64,000 nt of DNA, taken from assembly GCF_023015625.1 (NCBI RefSeq), contig NZ_JALKAH010000001.1, positions 744,001 through 808,000 on the forward strand, given 5' to 3'. The notes under the pieces were generated by a model. It saw nothing but the letters and a program-made list of their open reading frames with translations, was not told the origin of the DNA and made no database searches. The translations under genes were made by a program, and so were the position numbers. Origin of the DNA: Yoonia sp. F2084L (GTDB taxonomy: Bacteria > Pseudomonadota > Alphaproteobacteria > Rhodobacterales > Rhodobacteraceae). Positions 28,474 to 38,776 of this stretch are shown here, piece after piece. Within the stretch, counting starts at the first letter, position 1, and each line of letters starts with the position of its first letter.

Positions 28474-29325
28474 ATGACGACAGACATCCCCCTTCCCGCC
28501 CATTCATGGCCCGTGCTGGAACCCGGCTGGGTCTGGCTGTGTGGGGCCGGTCCGGGCGATCCGGGGTTACTGACACTGCATGCGGTCAATGCACTGCGGC
28601 AGGCGGATGTGGTGATTTATGACGCGCTGGTGCAGGAACACATCCTGACTTGGGCGCCGCAGGCCGAACACATCTACGCAGGCAAACGCGGCGGCAAACC
28701 GTCCGCCAAGCAACGCGATATTTCTTTGCGGTTGGTTGATCTGGCGCGCGCGGGAAAGCGTGTGCTCAGGCTCAAGGGTGGCGATCCCTTCGTCTTTGGA
28801 CGCGGCGGTGAAGAGGCCCAAACGCTGGTCCAACATGGCATACCCATAAGGATCATCCCCGGCATATCGGCTGGTATCGGCGGGCTGGCTTATGCGGGCA
28901 TCCCCGTGACCCACCGTGACGTCAATCAATCGGTCACATTCGTGACAGGGCATGACCAATCAGGCAACACGCCAAGCTCGCTTGACTGGGTCAGCATTTC
29001 AAAAGGCAGCCAAGTCATCGTGATCTATATGGGCATGAAACACATCGCCCAAATTGCAGGACAACTAATGGATGCGGGCCGCAGTCCGCATGAACCGGTA
29101 GCCGTCGTCACAACGGCCACAACAGAAGACCAACAGGTGCTGGAAACAACGCTTGGCACAATCGTAGACGACATCGCCAAAGCAGAGCTCGCACCACCAG
29201 CGATCATTTGTGTCGGCCAATCCGTGCTGATGCGACAAGTCCTTGATTGGCAAAGCATGGCGGCAGGGCAAGCGCCGCGCAACCTCGACCCACTCGGCCG
29301 GGGTCGACCTGCCGAGTCCGCCTAA
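28474..29325 (+). CDS. cobA: Uroporphyrinogen-III C-methyltransferase
   Basis: A 283-residue SAM-dependent methyltransferase (SUMT) making precorrin-2, the branch point to cobalamin and sirohaem. VWLCGAGPGDPGLLTLHAV, ADVVIYDALV, LRLKGGDPFVFGRGGEE and TFVTGHD are the family signatures. I chose the ATG at 28474; the open frame extends back to 28243 through cbiD antisense, which is not coding. It is divergent from cbiD-cobK and co-directional with cobB. No cobalamin riboswitch is recognisable in the 97-bp gap. Confidence 0.93.
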   Translation: MTTDIPLPAHSWPVLEPGWVWLCGAGPGDPGLLTLHAVNALRQADVVIYDALVQEHILTWAPQAEHIYAGKRGGKPSAKQRDISLRLVDLARAGKRVLRLKGGDPFVFGRGGEEAQTLVQHGIPIRIIPGISAGIGGLAYAGIPVTHRDVNQSVTFVTGHDQSGNTPSSLDWVSISKGSQVIVIYMGMKHIAQIAGQLMDAGRSPHEPVAVVTTATTEDQQVLETTLGTIVDDIAKAELAPPAIICVGQSVLMRQVLDWQSMAAGQAPRNLDPLGRGRPAESA

Positions 29326-29365
29326 AACAATGCCTACTCACCCCTTTCTTCGTCCAATCAAACTT

Positions 29366-29380
29366 CCGCCGGAGGCATCC
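29366..29380 (+). repeat. 15-bp element CCGCCGGAGGCATCC, copy 1
   Basis: This exact 15-mer lies in the cobA-cobB gap, 18 bp before the cobB ATG, and is repeated once more at 61691-61705 in front of another gene. Here it is followed by CGGAAG, which can pair with the CTTCCG overlapping its start (6 bp). The role is unknown. Confidence 0.5.
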
Positions 29381-29397
29381 CTTCGCCTCGGAAGACG

Positions 29398-30648
29398 ATG
29401 AGCTTCATTATCGCCGCACCCTCCTCCGGCAGTGGCAAAACGACACTCACCCTGGGACTGCTGCGCGCACTAAAACGACGCGAAGTGCCCGTACACGCCG
29501 CCAAGTCGGGACCCGACTATATCGACCCGCGCTTTCATGAGGCCGCCTGCGGTCATCCTTGCCTCAACCTTGATGCATGGGCGATGACCCCCGCCCGGAT
29601 CGCAGCGCTCAGCGCAGGCGCGCTCCCGCTGATCATAGAAGGGGCAATGGGGCTCTTTGATGGCGCACCACCCAACGGCAAAGGGGCGACCGCAGACCTT
29701 GGACGCATTCTGCAGCTCCCTGTCATTCTGGTGATCGACGCAGGCAAAATGGCAGGGTCAATCGCACCGCTTGCAAAAGGGTTCATGCAACATGACCCAG
29801 AGGTCCAAATCGCAGGTGTGATCCTGAACAACATCGGCTCTGCACGTCACGAAACCATGTTACGGCGCGCGCTTGGTGACATTCCGGTTTTCGGAGCCAT
29901 TCCGCGTAACGCGAAACTGACGCAGCCCTCAAGACATCTTGGGCTTGTTCAGGCGCAAGAACGCCCCGATCTCGAAACCTATCTCGATGGCGCAGCAGAC
30001 CTGATATCGGCACATTGCGATATGACTGCGTTGCAAGCGATGCTCAAACCCTTAGCGGCATCAGCGACACACACAAAACGCCCGCCACCGGCTCAAACCA
30101 TCGCCATCGCCCAGGACGCAGCCTTCGCATTCAGCTACCCCCACCTGCTGCAAGACTGGCAAAATGCAGGGGCCAGCCTGTATTTCTTTTCACCTCTCGC
30201 GGATGATCCCGCACCTGATGCCGACATGATTTACCTGCCCGGAGGCTACCCCGAACTTCATGCAGGCAAGTTGGCTGCCAATAGGACATTCCTGTCGTCC
30301 CTGCAAAACAGCAAGGCGCAGATTTACGGCGAATGCGGCGGCTATATGACCCTTGGCGAAACGCTGACGGACAAGGATGGCAACACACATAAAATGGCCG
30401 GACTGTTGCCGTTGGATACCTCATTCGCCACCCGCAAACTGCATCTTGGCTATCGCAACCTGACGGCAAACAAAGGCGCTTTCGCGGGCACCTGGAAAGG
30501 CCACGAATTCCACTTTGCCACCACATTGCGCGCCACAGGTACCCCGCTTTTCCAAGTAACCGATGCAGAAGACACGACCCTGCCGCCGATGGGCTTGATC
30601 CAGAACAATGTGAGTGGGAGCTTTGCCCATATTATCGACGCAAGCTAA
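29398..30648 (+). CDS. cobB: Cobyrinic acid a,c-diamide synthase (CobB/CbiA family)
   Basis: A 416-residue ATP-dependent glutamine amidotransferase that amidates the a and c side chains of the corrin ring. The N-terminal dethiobiotin-synthase-like domain has IIAAPSSGSGKTTLTLGLL and VHAAKSGPDYIDPRFHE. The C-terminal class I glutaminase domain has the nucleophile Cys in IYGECGGYMTLGE and a late GHEFHFAT. Hydrogenobyrinate (aerobic) versus cobyrinate use cannot be told by eye. It follows cobA by 72 bp. Confidence 0.93.
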   Translation: MSFIIAAPSSGSGKTTLTLGLLRALKRREVPVHAAKSGPDYIDPRFHEAACGHPCLNLDAWAMTPARIAALSAGALPLIIEGAMGLFDGAPPNGKGATADLGRILQLPVILVIDAGKMAGSIAPLAKGFMQHDPEVQIAGVILNNIGSARHETMLRRALGDIPVFGAIPRNAKLTQPSRHLGLVQAQERPDLETYLDGAADLISAHCDMTALQAMLKPLAASATHTKRPPPAQTIAIAQDAAFAFSYPHLLQDWQNAGASLYFFSPLADDPAPDADMIYLPGGYPELHAGKLAANRTFLSSLQNSKAQIYGECGGYMTLGETLTDKDGNTHKMAGLLPLDTSFATRKLHLGYRNLTANKGAFAGTWKGHEFHFATTLRATGTPLFQVTDAEDTTLPPMGLIQNNVSGSFAHIIDAS

Positions 30649-30690
30649 GCAGTCCTTGCACCCAACACAGACCGGGCGTACCGATACAAC

Positions 30691-31905
30691 ATGACTTACG
30701 TTGACGATACACGGGCCAAACGCAATGTGGCCGTATTGGTGCTGGCCCAAGCGATCCTCGGTGCCCAACTGCCTATGATTTTCGTGGTCGGCGGGCTTGC
30801 CGGCGGACAGCTTGCGTCCAACCCCTGCCTGGCCACGCTGCCGATTTCATTCATCGTCTTCGGGTCCATGACAACAGCGCCGTGGATCAGCCCACTGATG
30901 CAGCGCAATGGCAGACGCTTTGGGTTTTTTCTGGGTGCTTTTGCGGGGGCGGTCGGGGCCGCCGTATCAGCCTATGGGCTTTACATCAGTTCATTCCCGA
31001 TCCTTTTGGCCGGATCATACCTGACCGGTATCTATATGTCGGCGCAGGGTTTTTACCGGTTCGCTGCCACAGACACAGCATCCGAAGCCTTTCGGCCCAA
31101 GGCGATTTCATACGTCATGGCCGGGGGGTTGTTGTCGGCAATTGTCGGGCCGCAGTTGAACAAACTGGTGTCAGATGCCTTCGTCATTCCATTCCTGGGT
31201 ACGTATCTCGCAATCATCTTGCTGAACCTGGTTGGTATGTTCCTCTTCCTTTGGCTGGACCTGCCCAAAGGATCGCGGTCAGAGCCGCAAACACAGTCCG
31301 TCAAAGGACGCACACGGATGGAACTGCTGCGCGACCCACGCATCCTGGTCGCGATCATTTGCGCGATGGTGTCTTATTCGCTGATGAACCTCGTGATGAC
31401 CTCGACGCCGCTGGCCGTCGTTGGCTGCGGATTCACCACAGACAACGCCAACGACATCGTCTCTGCCCATGTTCTTGCGATGTTTGCACCTTCCTTCTTC
31501 ACCGGTCACCTGATCGCCCGCTTCGGGGTCGAGCGGATCGTCTCACTCGGTTTGGTGATCCTCGCCCTCGCTGGCGGCGTGGCACTCTCCGGCGTGGAAT
31601 TGGGCAACTTCTACCTCGCCCTGATCCTGCTTGGCCTTGGCTGGAATTTCGGCTTTATCGGCGCGACCACGATGCTCGCTGGCGCACACCGCCCTGAAGA
31701 GCGCGGGTCTGTGCAAGGCATGAATGACATGATCGTCTTTGGGATGGTAACGGTCGCATCATTGGCATCGGGCGGATTGATGAACTGCTCGGGCGGGTCA
31801 CCCGTCGAAGGCTGGAATGCTGTGAACCTCGCAATGGTGCCGTTCCTGGTGCTTGCGGGCGGATCGCTGATTTGGTTGGTTCGTCAGCCCAAAATGGCGG
31901 TCTAG
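30691..31905 (+). CDS. Major facilitator superfamily transporter
   Basis: A 404-residue inner-membrane protein with about 12 hydrophobic segments and a charged central loop (about 190-212, DLPKGSRSEPQTQSVKGRTRMELLRD). Loop 2-3 carries the partial MFS motif MQRNGRRFGFFLGAFAG, and loop 8-9 has FGVERIVSLG. The late segment AGAHRPEERGSVQGMNDMIVFG is typical of a YfmO/drug-efflux-like MFS clade. It follows cobB by 42 bp and may share its transcript, but nothing in the sequence ties it to cobalamin. Confidence 0.85.
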   Translation: MTYVDDTRAKRNVAVLVLAQAILGAQLPMIFVVGGLAGGQLASNPCLATLPISFIVFGSMTTAPWISPLMQRNGRRFGFFLGAFAGAVGAAVSAYGLYISSFPILLAGSYLTGIYMSAQGFYRFAATDTASEAFRPKAISYVMAGGLLSAIVGPQLNKLVSDAFVIPFLGTYLAIILLNLVGMFLFLWLDLPKGSRSEPQTQSVKGRTRMELLRDPRILVAIICAMVSYSLMNLVMTSTPLAVVGCGFTTDNANDIVSAHVLAMFAPSFFTGHLIARFGVERIVSLGLVILALAGGVALSGVELGNFYLALILLGLGWNFGFIGATTMLAGAHRPEERGSVQGMNDMIVFGMVTVASLASGGLMNCSGGSPVEGWNAVNLAMVPFLVLAGGSLIWLVRQPKMAV

Positions 31906-31909
31906 AGAG

Positions 31910-31933
31910 CAAGATTTTTCTGCGAAAATCTTG
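31910..31933 (+). terminator. Terminator-like hairpin after the MFS gene
   Basis: CAAGATTTT (31910-31918) pairs perfectly with AAAATCTTG (31925-31933) around a 6-nt loop. It starts 5 bp past the MFS stop codon. The T-run is inside the stem rather than after it. It is one of a pair with the hairpin at 31941-31965. Confidence 0.55.
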
Positions 31934-31940
31934 GGGCTCC

Positions 31941-31965
31941 GAACAATTTTCGTCGAAAATTGTTC
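31941..31965. terminator. Second hairpin, overlapping the stop codon of the convergent gene
   Basis: GAACAATTTT (31941-31950) pairs perfectly with AAAATTGTTC (31956-31965) around CGTCG. Its right arm includes two bases of the TGA stop of the minus-strand gene ending at 31964, so on that strand translation ends inside the stem. It probably serves both converging transcripts. Confidence 0.5.
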
Positions 31966-32731
31966 ACCGCCACCAGCCGCGCAGTGAGACGTTCAAAAAC
32001 CGCAGGCTATCACGTGCCGGATTGCTGTCCAAAGCATCCGCAATAACGCGCTCTGCCGCATCCCGCACCATTTGCAGCACCGGGCGCGCATGATACCCCG
32101 CGACCAAGGCGGGACCAGAGGCTTTCGACACTGTTCTGCGCGCGCCACGCGCCTTACCAAGCCGGTCCAATCCCTGCCCAGCCAAACGCGAAATCGCTTC
32201 GTTTGAACAATCAATCAACGGCACGCGCGTTTGCGCCTGCAACGCAGGAACCGCCTGAAAGATATTTGCTACCCCGACACCATAAGCAAAATCACGCACA
32301 GTCGTTTCCTCTGCCGCCCCCAACAAACGCGCCGCTGTCCACATCAGGTGACCGGAGGTTGCATTGATATAGGCATCAAAATGCGCCTGATCCTCAAACG
32401 GGTCCTTGTATACATCCCACCGGCGCGCCGCGACGAGCCCATCCAAGCATTGCGCCCCTTCCCGATCCAAACAACTCGCCAAGGCATCAACAACCTCGTG
32501 ACGACGCGGGGTTTTGCCTTCGGCGATCTCTTCCAACGCATCGCGCCACCATTGCAACCGCATTTCGGCGATTATCGCCTCTTGCGTCACCCAAGGCGCG
32601 CGGGCGACCTCTACATTGAACGCATAAAGCGGAAACAGGGTTCGGCGCGCCGCGACCGGTGCGGCCATCGCCACGCGAAACCGCAAGGGATCGGCCTTCT
32701 CCACCAGCGCAGCACAGGCCTCAAAGCTCAT
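31964..32731 (-). CDS. Squalene/phytoene synthase-fold protein (NDUFAF6-like), without Asp-rich motifs
   Basis: A 255-residue all-helical protein of the phytoene/squalene synthase superfamily. RTLFPLYAFNVEVARAPWVTQEAIIAEMRLQWWRDALEEI matches the family opening, but the two aspartate-rich motifs (DxxxD) that bind prenyl-diphosphate magnesium are absent: the first reads FNVEVA and the second GVANIFQ. That pattern fits the NDUFAF6-like branch, whose mitochondrial member helps assemble respiratory complex I, better than a terpene synthase. Its start overlaps cimA by 4 nt, so it is the third gene of cysS-cimA-this. The exact role in bacteria is not established. Confidence 0.78.
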   Translation of the reverse strand: MSFEACAALVEKADPLRFRVAMAAPVAARRTLFPLYAFNVEVARAPWVTQEAIIAEMRLQWWRDALEEIAEGKTPRRHEVVDALASCLDREGAQCLDGLVAARRWDVYKDPFEDQAHFDAYINATSGHLMWTAARLLGAAEETTVRDFAYGVGVANIFQAVPALQAQTRVPLIDCSNEAISRLAGQGLDRLGKARGARRTVSKASGPALVAGYHARPVLQMVRDAAERVIADALDSNPARDSLRFLNVSLRGWWR

Positions 32732-34352
32732 GCTTCCGCCTTTGCCCCGTCGCGGATCAGCTTCCAGTTGATCGCGTCAATCAAAGCATCAAAAGATGCA
32801 TCCACGATGTTCGCGCTGACCCCGACCGTGGACCAGCGTCGGCCCTTGCCGTCTTCGCTGTCGATGATGACGCGGGTCACCGCCTCGGTCCCGCCATTGG
32901 TAATACGGACCTTGAAGTCGACCAGTTGCATGTCGTCGATGATATCCTGATAGGGGCCAAGGTCCTTGGACAGCGCGCGGCTAAGCGCGTTGACAGGACC
33001 CTGATCTGACCCATCCGGTCCCTGACTTTCACTGACGTTCAGCATCTTCTTGCCGTGGACCTTCGTCACGACCACCGCCTCTGAAATCGAGACCATACGA
33101 TTGCGCTTGTCCTTGCGCCGCTCAACCGTCACCCGATAGCGTTTCACCTCAAAGAAACGGGGCAAAGTACCGAGTTCCTCGCGCGCCAACAGCTCAAAAC
33201 TGGCCTGCGCGGTATCGTAGGAATATCCCTCTGCCTCGCGCTCCTTGATCCGCTCGACAATGCGGGGCAAGGCCGGATCATCCGCCGCGACCTCCAGCCC
33301 CGCATCCAGCAAGCGGGCGCGCAGGTTGGATTGCCCTGCCTGGTTCGACATCGGCACGATGCGGCTGTTGCCGACGGCTGCCGGATCAATGTGTTCATAC
33401 GTGCTGGGGTCTTTGGCAATGGCACTCGCGTGCAATCCCGATTTATGGGCGAAAGCCGAAGCCCCCACATAAGGCGCCTGTTTGGCAGGCACACGGTTGA
33501 GGATATCGTCCAGCAGGCGCGAAGCACGCCGCAAACCCTTGAGCGCCTCCAGCGATACGCCCGTCTGGAACATGCTGGCGTAGGGTTCTTTCAACAGCAG
33601 TGTTGGGATCAGCGTCGTCAGGTTGGCATTGCCACAGCGTTCGCCCAGCCCGTTCAGCGTGCCTTGCACCTGCCGCGCACCGGCCAGCACAGCGGCCAGC
33701 GTGTTGGCCACAGCATTTTCCGTGTCGTTGTGCGTGTGGATCGCCAGATGATCGCCGGGAATGCCGCTTGCGATTACAGCGGTTACAATATCCGACACCT
33801 CATGCGGCAGCGTGCCGCCGTTGGTATCGCATAGCACGATCCAGCGTGCACCGGCGTCATAGGCGGCATGAATCGCCTGCAGGGCATAGTCCGGGTTCGC
33901 CTTGTAGCCGTCAAAGAAATGTTCCGCATCAAACAGCCCTTCCCGGCCCTGCGCCTTGATATGGGCAAAGCTGGCAGAGAGGTTTTCGAGGTTGTCCTCA
34001 AGGCTGATCCCCAGCGCGGTCGTGACGTGAAAATCATGCGCCTTGCCGACCAGACAGACTGCAGGCGTACCCGCGTTCATGACCGCTGCCAGCACATCGT
34101 CATTTTCGGCAGAGCGGCCATTGCGTTTGGTCATGCCAAAGGCGGTGAAGGTCGCACGCGTCTTGGGTGGGCTGGCAAAAAAGTCGGTATCGGTGGGGTT
34201 AGCCCCGGGCCAGCCGCCTTCGATGTAGTCCAATCCGAGGCCGTCCAGCACCGCCGCGATCTGGTGCTTTTCATCAGCCGAAAACTGCACACCTTGGGTC
34301 TGTGCGCCATCGCGCAGGGTGGTGTCGAAGAGGTAAAGGCGCTCTTTCGTCA

Positions 34353-34353
<1 letters not shown>
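32728..34353 (-). CDS. cimA: (R)-citramalate synthase
   Basis: A 541-residue HMGL-fold enzyme condensing pyruvate and acetyl-CoA to citramalate, giving threonine-independent isoleucine synthesis. The N-terminal LYLFDTTLRDGAQTQGV, the WPGANPTD segment, LAIHTHNDTENAVAN and a C-terminal LeuA-type regulatory domain (about 400-541) identify the long CimA class. A homocitrate or 2-isopropylmalate synthase role is less likely because of the TLRDGAQTQG variant motif and the length. The ATG shares one base with the cysS stop (TGATG), and its stop overlaps the next gene. Confidence 0.92.
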
Positions 34354-35786
<1,433 letters not shown>

Positions 35787-36107
35787 GGATGCCTCGCGCA
35801 GGGTTACGCCGCGGGCTTACCAAGTTCAGTTCTGATGTGAAACGTGAAAGAGCAACCCGCGACAGATGTCAGCAGATAATAATGCAGCAGGTAATGATGC
35901 AGATGCTCTTCATGAGCGTGAGATAGCAGGTTGCTCCGCATTCGTCCAGCGCGCGGTTGGCACGGCGTTATCTGGTCGCGCGTCTGTGACCGACAATGGC
36001 CTATTTTCTTATTGCTTTGCATAACCCATTGCTTCAGCCTTTGGGCGCACCATCTAGCGAGTAAAACAAGCTCTACACCCAAGAGCTCACCGACCACGAA
36101 AACAGTT
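35787..36107. other. Intergenic region, no gene recognised
   Basis: About 320 bp between the divergent cysS and the secreted DUF6636-like gene. No tRNA, small ORF with a good ribosome site, or clear terminator stands out. Open frames crossing it lack family character. Confidence 0.5.
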
Positions 36108-36509
36108 ATGCGTAACAAAGCTTTCACCCTTGTTATATGCCTTGCCGCAAGCGGCGCAGTACCTGCTGCGGCGGAGAACATTCGGTTTCAATCACCGTCG
36201 GGTAACATCACCTGCGGGCTGACTGAGTTTGCGGCGTTCTGCACGATCGAGGAATACACTCCCAGCTTCACGCAATCGCCCCGCGCGTGTGGCGGTGACT
36301 GGGGTAGTCAGTTTTTTGTGCTGTCTTCGGGCGATGGGGCGTTGGGGTGCGTGAACATGAACACAACCGCACCCGCGATTGTACTGCCCTATGGAACAAG
36401 CACATCGTTGTCGAACATCCGGTGCAGTTCCGAGACGACCGGGATCACCTGCACCAATCGTGACGGCGGCGGGTTCTCAATCCGGCGAGCGCGGCAGCGG
36501 ATTTTCTGA
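36108..36509 (+). CDS. Small secreted cysteine-containing protein (DUF6636-like)
   Basis: A 133-residue protein with a Sec signal peptide (MRNKAFTLVICLAASGAVPAAA, cleavage near residue 22). The mature part has repeated Cys-containing strands (NITCGLTEFAAFCTIEEYT, RACGGDWGSQFFVLSSGDGALGCV, IRCSSETTGITCTNRDGGGFSIRRARQ). This pattern, with FQSPSGNITC near the start and FxIRRA near the end, fits the DUF6636 group of actinobacterial and proteobacterial secreted proteins, probably disulfide-bonded. Function unknown. I chose the ATG at 36108 for the signal peptide; the frame is open upstream without signal character. The last residues may be truncated relative to relatives. Confidence 0.7.
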   Translation: MRNKAFTLVICLAASGAVPAAAENIRFQSPSGNITCGLTEFAAFCTIEEYTPSFTQSPRACGGDWGSQFFVLSSGDGALGCVNMNTTAPAIVLPYGTSTSLSNIRCSSETTGITCTNRDGGGFSIRRARQRIF

Positions 36510-36858
36510 GTTTAGATTGGGTGCGCTGGTTTTGGTGGTAGGGCTACCAAATGACCGTCACCTGTAGACAAACCGAACCAGCGTCAGTCACTAGGTAAAC
36601 CATGAATAATATGCAGATTGCGGTCTGAGATCACGCGATCCTCTTTCACTGCGCCGGCCTAATCAAACCTCACAGATTTATCAAATGGACCCTATTTCGC
36701 GGCATTCCGACGGCCTTATTGTAGGCGGATTGCGGACAGTTCTATATTTAGGTCAGGATTGTTCACTTTTTTAAATCTGCAATAAGGCGTACGGTTTTCC
36801 TGCATCATTTTTATGCACACGACCAATTTTACGATTACTATTTTTGGAGGACGACCTG
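36510..36858. other. AT-richer intergenic region upstream of the haem peroxidase
   Basis: About 350 bp, visibly richer in A/T than the flanks. It holds an imperfect inverted repeat (36713-36724 against 36777-36788, 11 of 12 matching) and no supported gene. Promoter elements for the peroxidase probably lie in 36740-36845 but I cannot assign them. Confidence 0.45.
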
Positions 36859-38364
36859 ATGAGTATGTCATCACATTCTATTGATCACGTTACTGTTCCA
36901 CGTTCAAAGCATTTCAAAGGCCCATTTGGCCGCATGTTCCGCAACGCAGATATATGGAAACCACAAGACACGGACGATGCCGCCGCTACGGCCGCAATCA
37001 GCGCCTTTGCAAGCAACGCGATGGCAGAACCGCCCGGCGCGCCAGAGCGTGAAAACCCCAACCTTCCCGCAGGCTACACCTACTTCGGCCAATTTGTGGA
37101 TCACGATATTACCTTTGACCCCACATCGTCTCTGCAACGTGCCAATGATCCCAACAAGCTGCACAACTTTCGCACGCCGCGTCTTGATCTGGACTGCGTT
37201 TACGGTGAAGGACCGGCAGACGAGCCGTTCATGTATGACAAGGACCGGCCCGGGATGTTCCTGATTGGTCGTGTCGGTGACACCAATGAACCCGATCTGC
37301 CCCGCAACGTCAAAGGGACCGCTCTCATCGGTGATATGCGCAATGACGAAAACCGTATCGTATCGCAATTTCAGCTGTCTGTCTTGCGGCTGCACAACGC
37401 GGTCTACGGTCAGTTGATCAATCAGGATCCAGAGGCGCTGGATGCCACTTTCCACATGGACAAAGAGGCGTTTGACGAGGCGCAGCGCATTGTTCGCTGG
37501 TTCTATCAATACATCGTGTGGAACGACTACGTGAAACGCCTCGTCAAGGACGATATCTGGTCCAGCGTGCTGTCGCTGGTGGATGGTAAAATGATCTATG
37601 GAGGCCGTTTCTATAAGTGGGAATATCAGCCGTTCATTCCGATTGAATTTGCCGTATCTGCATATCGCTTTGGTCATACGCTGGTCCGACCTGGCTATCA
37701 GGTGAACCTAAACAACGACGTGGGTCTTGGATTTGGCGTCGAGCTGCCAATCTTTGCGGCACCAGGATCGGGAAACCAAGATCTGTCAGGTTTCCGGTTC
37801 ATGCCACCCCGCGAGACGGTGCAGTGGGACTGGTTCTTTCAGATGAAATCATCTAGCGGTCCGTTTCCACAGCCATCCCGCCGGATCGACCCGGAACTGT
37901 CATCGGCAGTATCCCACATTCCCGATGATCAGGGTGGCACCAACTTGCTTGCATTTCTGAACCTGATGCGCAGCTGGCGCATGGACATGCCAAAGGGTAC
38001 CGCCGTGGCCCAATCCATGGGCTTTACGCCTCATGCGATTGATGATCACCACGAGGATATTCTGTGGCACTACATCCTGAAAGAGGCCATCAATCTGCCC
38101 GGGGCCAACGAAGGCAAAATGCTTGGCAACGTGGGCGGCACAATTGTCGCCGAGGTGTTTGGCGGTCTGTTGCATGGCGATCCCAGCGGCTACGTCAAGA
38201 ACGCCCCGTCTTGGACCCCCGCCTCAGAGCCTGCATTAACCACCTTGCTCCCTGACGGCCCCGAAAACGGGGGCGACTGGGAAGTGGCGGATATCCTGCG
38301 TGCGGCAGGTGCACCTGCCAATGATACTGATGTGGCCAATACGATCAGTACGGGTCATAACTAA
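36859..38364 (+). CDS. Animal-type haem peroxidase family protein
   Basis: A 501-residue protein of the myeloperoxidase/cyclooxygenase superfamily. The distal His with its calcium-site Asp is in GQFVDHDITFD (D81, H82, D83); the region GDMRNDENRIVSQFQLSVLRLHN carries the conserved distal Arg and Glu; and the proximal haem His is H273 in YRFGHTLVRPGY. No signal peptide or type I secretion repeat is visible, so localisation is uncertain. I chose the ATG at 36859, with GGAGG 8 nt upstream. Bacterial members are scattered and often transferred between lineages. The substrate is unknown (halide or phenol oxidation in relatives). Confidence 0.88.
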   Translation: MSMSSHSIDHVTVPRSKHFKGPFGRMFRNADIWKPQDTDDAAATAAISAFASNAMAEPPGAPERENPNLPAGYTYFGQFVDHDITFDPTSSLQRANDPNKLHNFRTPRLDLDCVYGEGPADEPFMYDKDRPGMFLIGRVGDTNEPDLPRNVKGTALIGDMRNDENRIVSQFQLSVLRLHNAVYGQLINQDPEALDATFHMDKEAFDEAQRIVRWFYQYIVWNDYVKRLVKDDIWSSVLSLVDGKMIYGGRFYKWEYQPFIPIEFAVSAYRFGHTLVRPGYQVNLNNDVGLGFGVELPIFAAPGSGNQDLSGFRFMPPRETVQWDWFFQMKSSSGPFPQPSRRIDPELSSAVSHIPDDQGGTNLLAFLNLMRSWRMDMPKGTAVAQSMGFTPHAIDDHHEDILWHYILKEAINLPGANEGKMLGNVGGTIVAEVFGGLLHGDPSGYVKNAPSWTPASEPALTTLLPDGPENGGDWEVADILRAAGAPANDTDVANTISTGHN

Positions 38365-38437
38365 CAACTCATGTGGGGCCGTGAGTCACGCGGCCCCATA
38401 CCTTGTCAGCGGAGACCGCTTCGGCCATTCTGCCCTC

Positions 38438-38776
38438 ATGTCACGCCAGATAGTTGATAAGCTTTGTGCCGCACACCCCGGTGCAACCGCCTCTGATCCC
38501 ACAACCGAGCTTGATAGCTGGAAGGTTGGCGGCAAGATGTTTGCCTGTTTTGGCGACCGCATTGACGGGGTTTGCGTTAAGACGGACAGTGTTGAAACGG
38601 CCCAGATGCTGATTGACGCAGGTGCCGGGACCAAGGCGCCCTATTTTCACAAAAGCTGGATTCTGATCGGGTTTGACAGTGACGCAGATGAACTGCGTCA
38701 CCGGATTGCCGTGTCCTACGACATCGTTTTCAAAAGCCTGACCAAGAAGGCGCAGAAGGCCATTACTGGTAGCTGA
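38438..38776 (+). CDS. MmcQ/YjbR family DNA-binding-fold protein
   Basis: A 112-residue protein of the MmcQ/YjbR family (CyaY-like fold, DNA-binding in studied members): SWKVGGKMFACFGD, VCVKTDSVETAQMLID, APYFHKSWILIGFDSDADELRHRIAVSYDIV. I chose the ATG at 38438, where the family start (SRQIVDKLCAAHPG) begins. It overlaps the convergent VOC gene by 14 bp at the 3' ends. Biological role not established. Confidence 0.82.
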   Translation: MSRQIVDKLCAAHPGATASDPTTELDSWKVGGKMFACFGDRIDGVCVKTDSVETAQMLIDAGAGTKAPYFHKSWILIGFDSDADELRHRIAVSYDIVFKSLTKKAQKAITGS

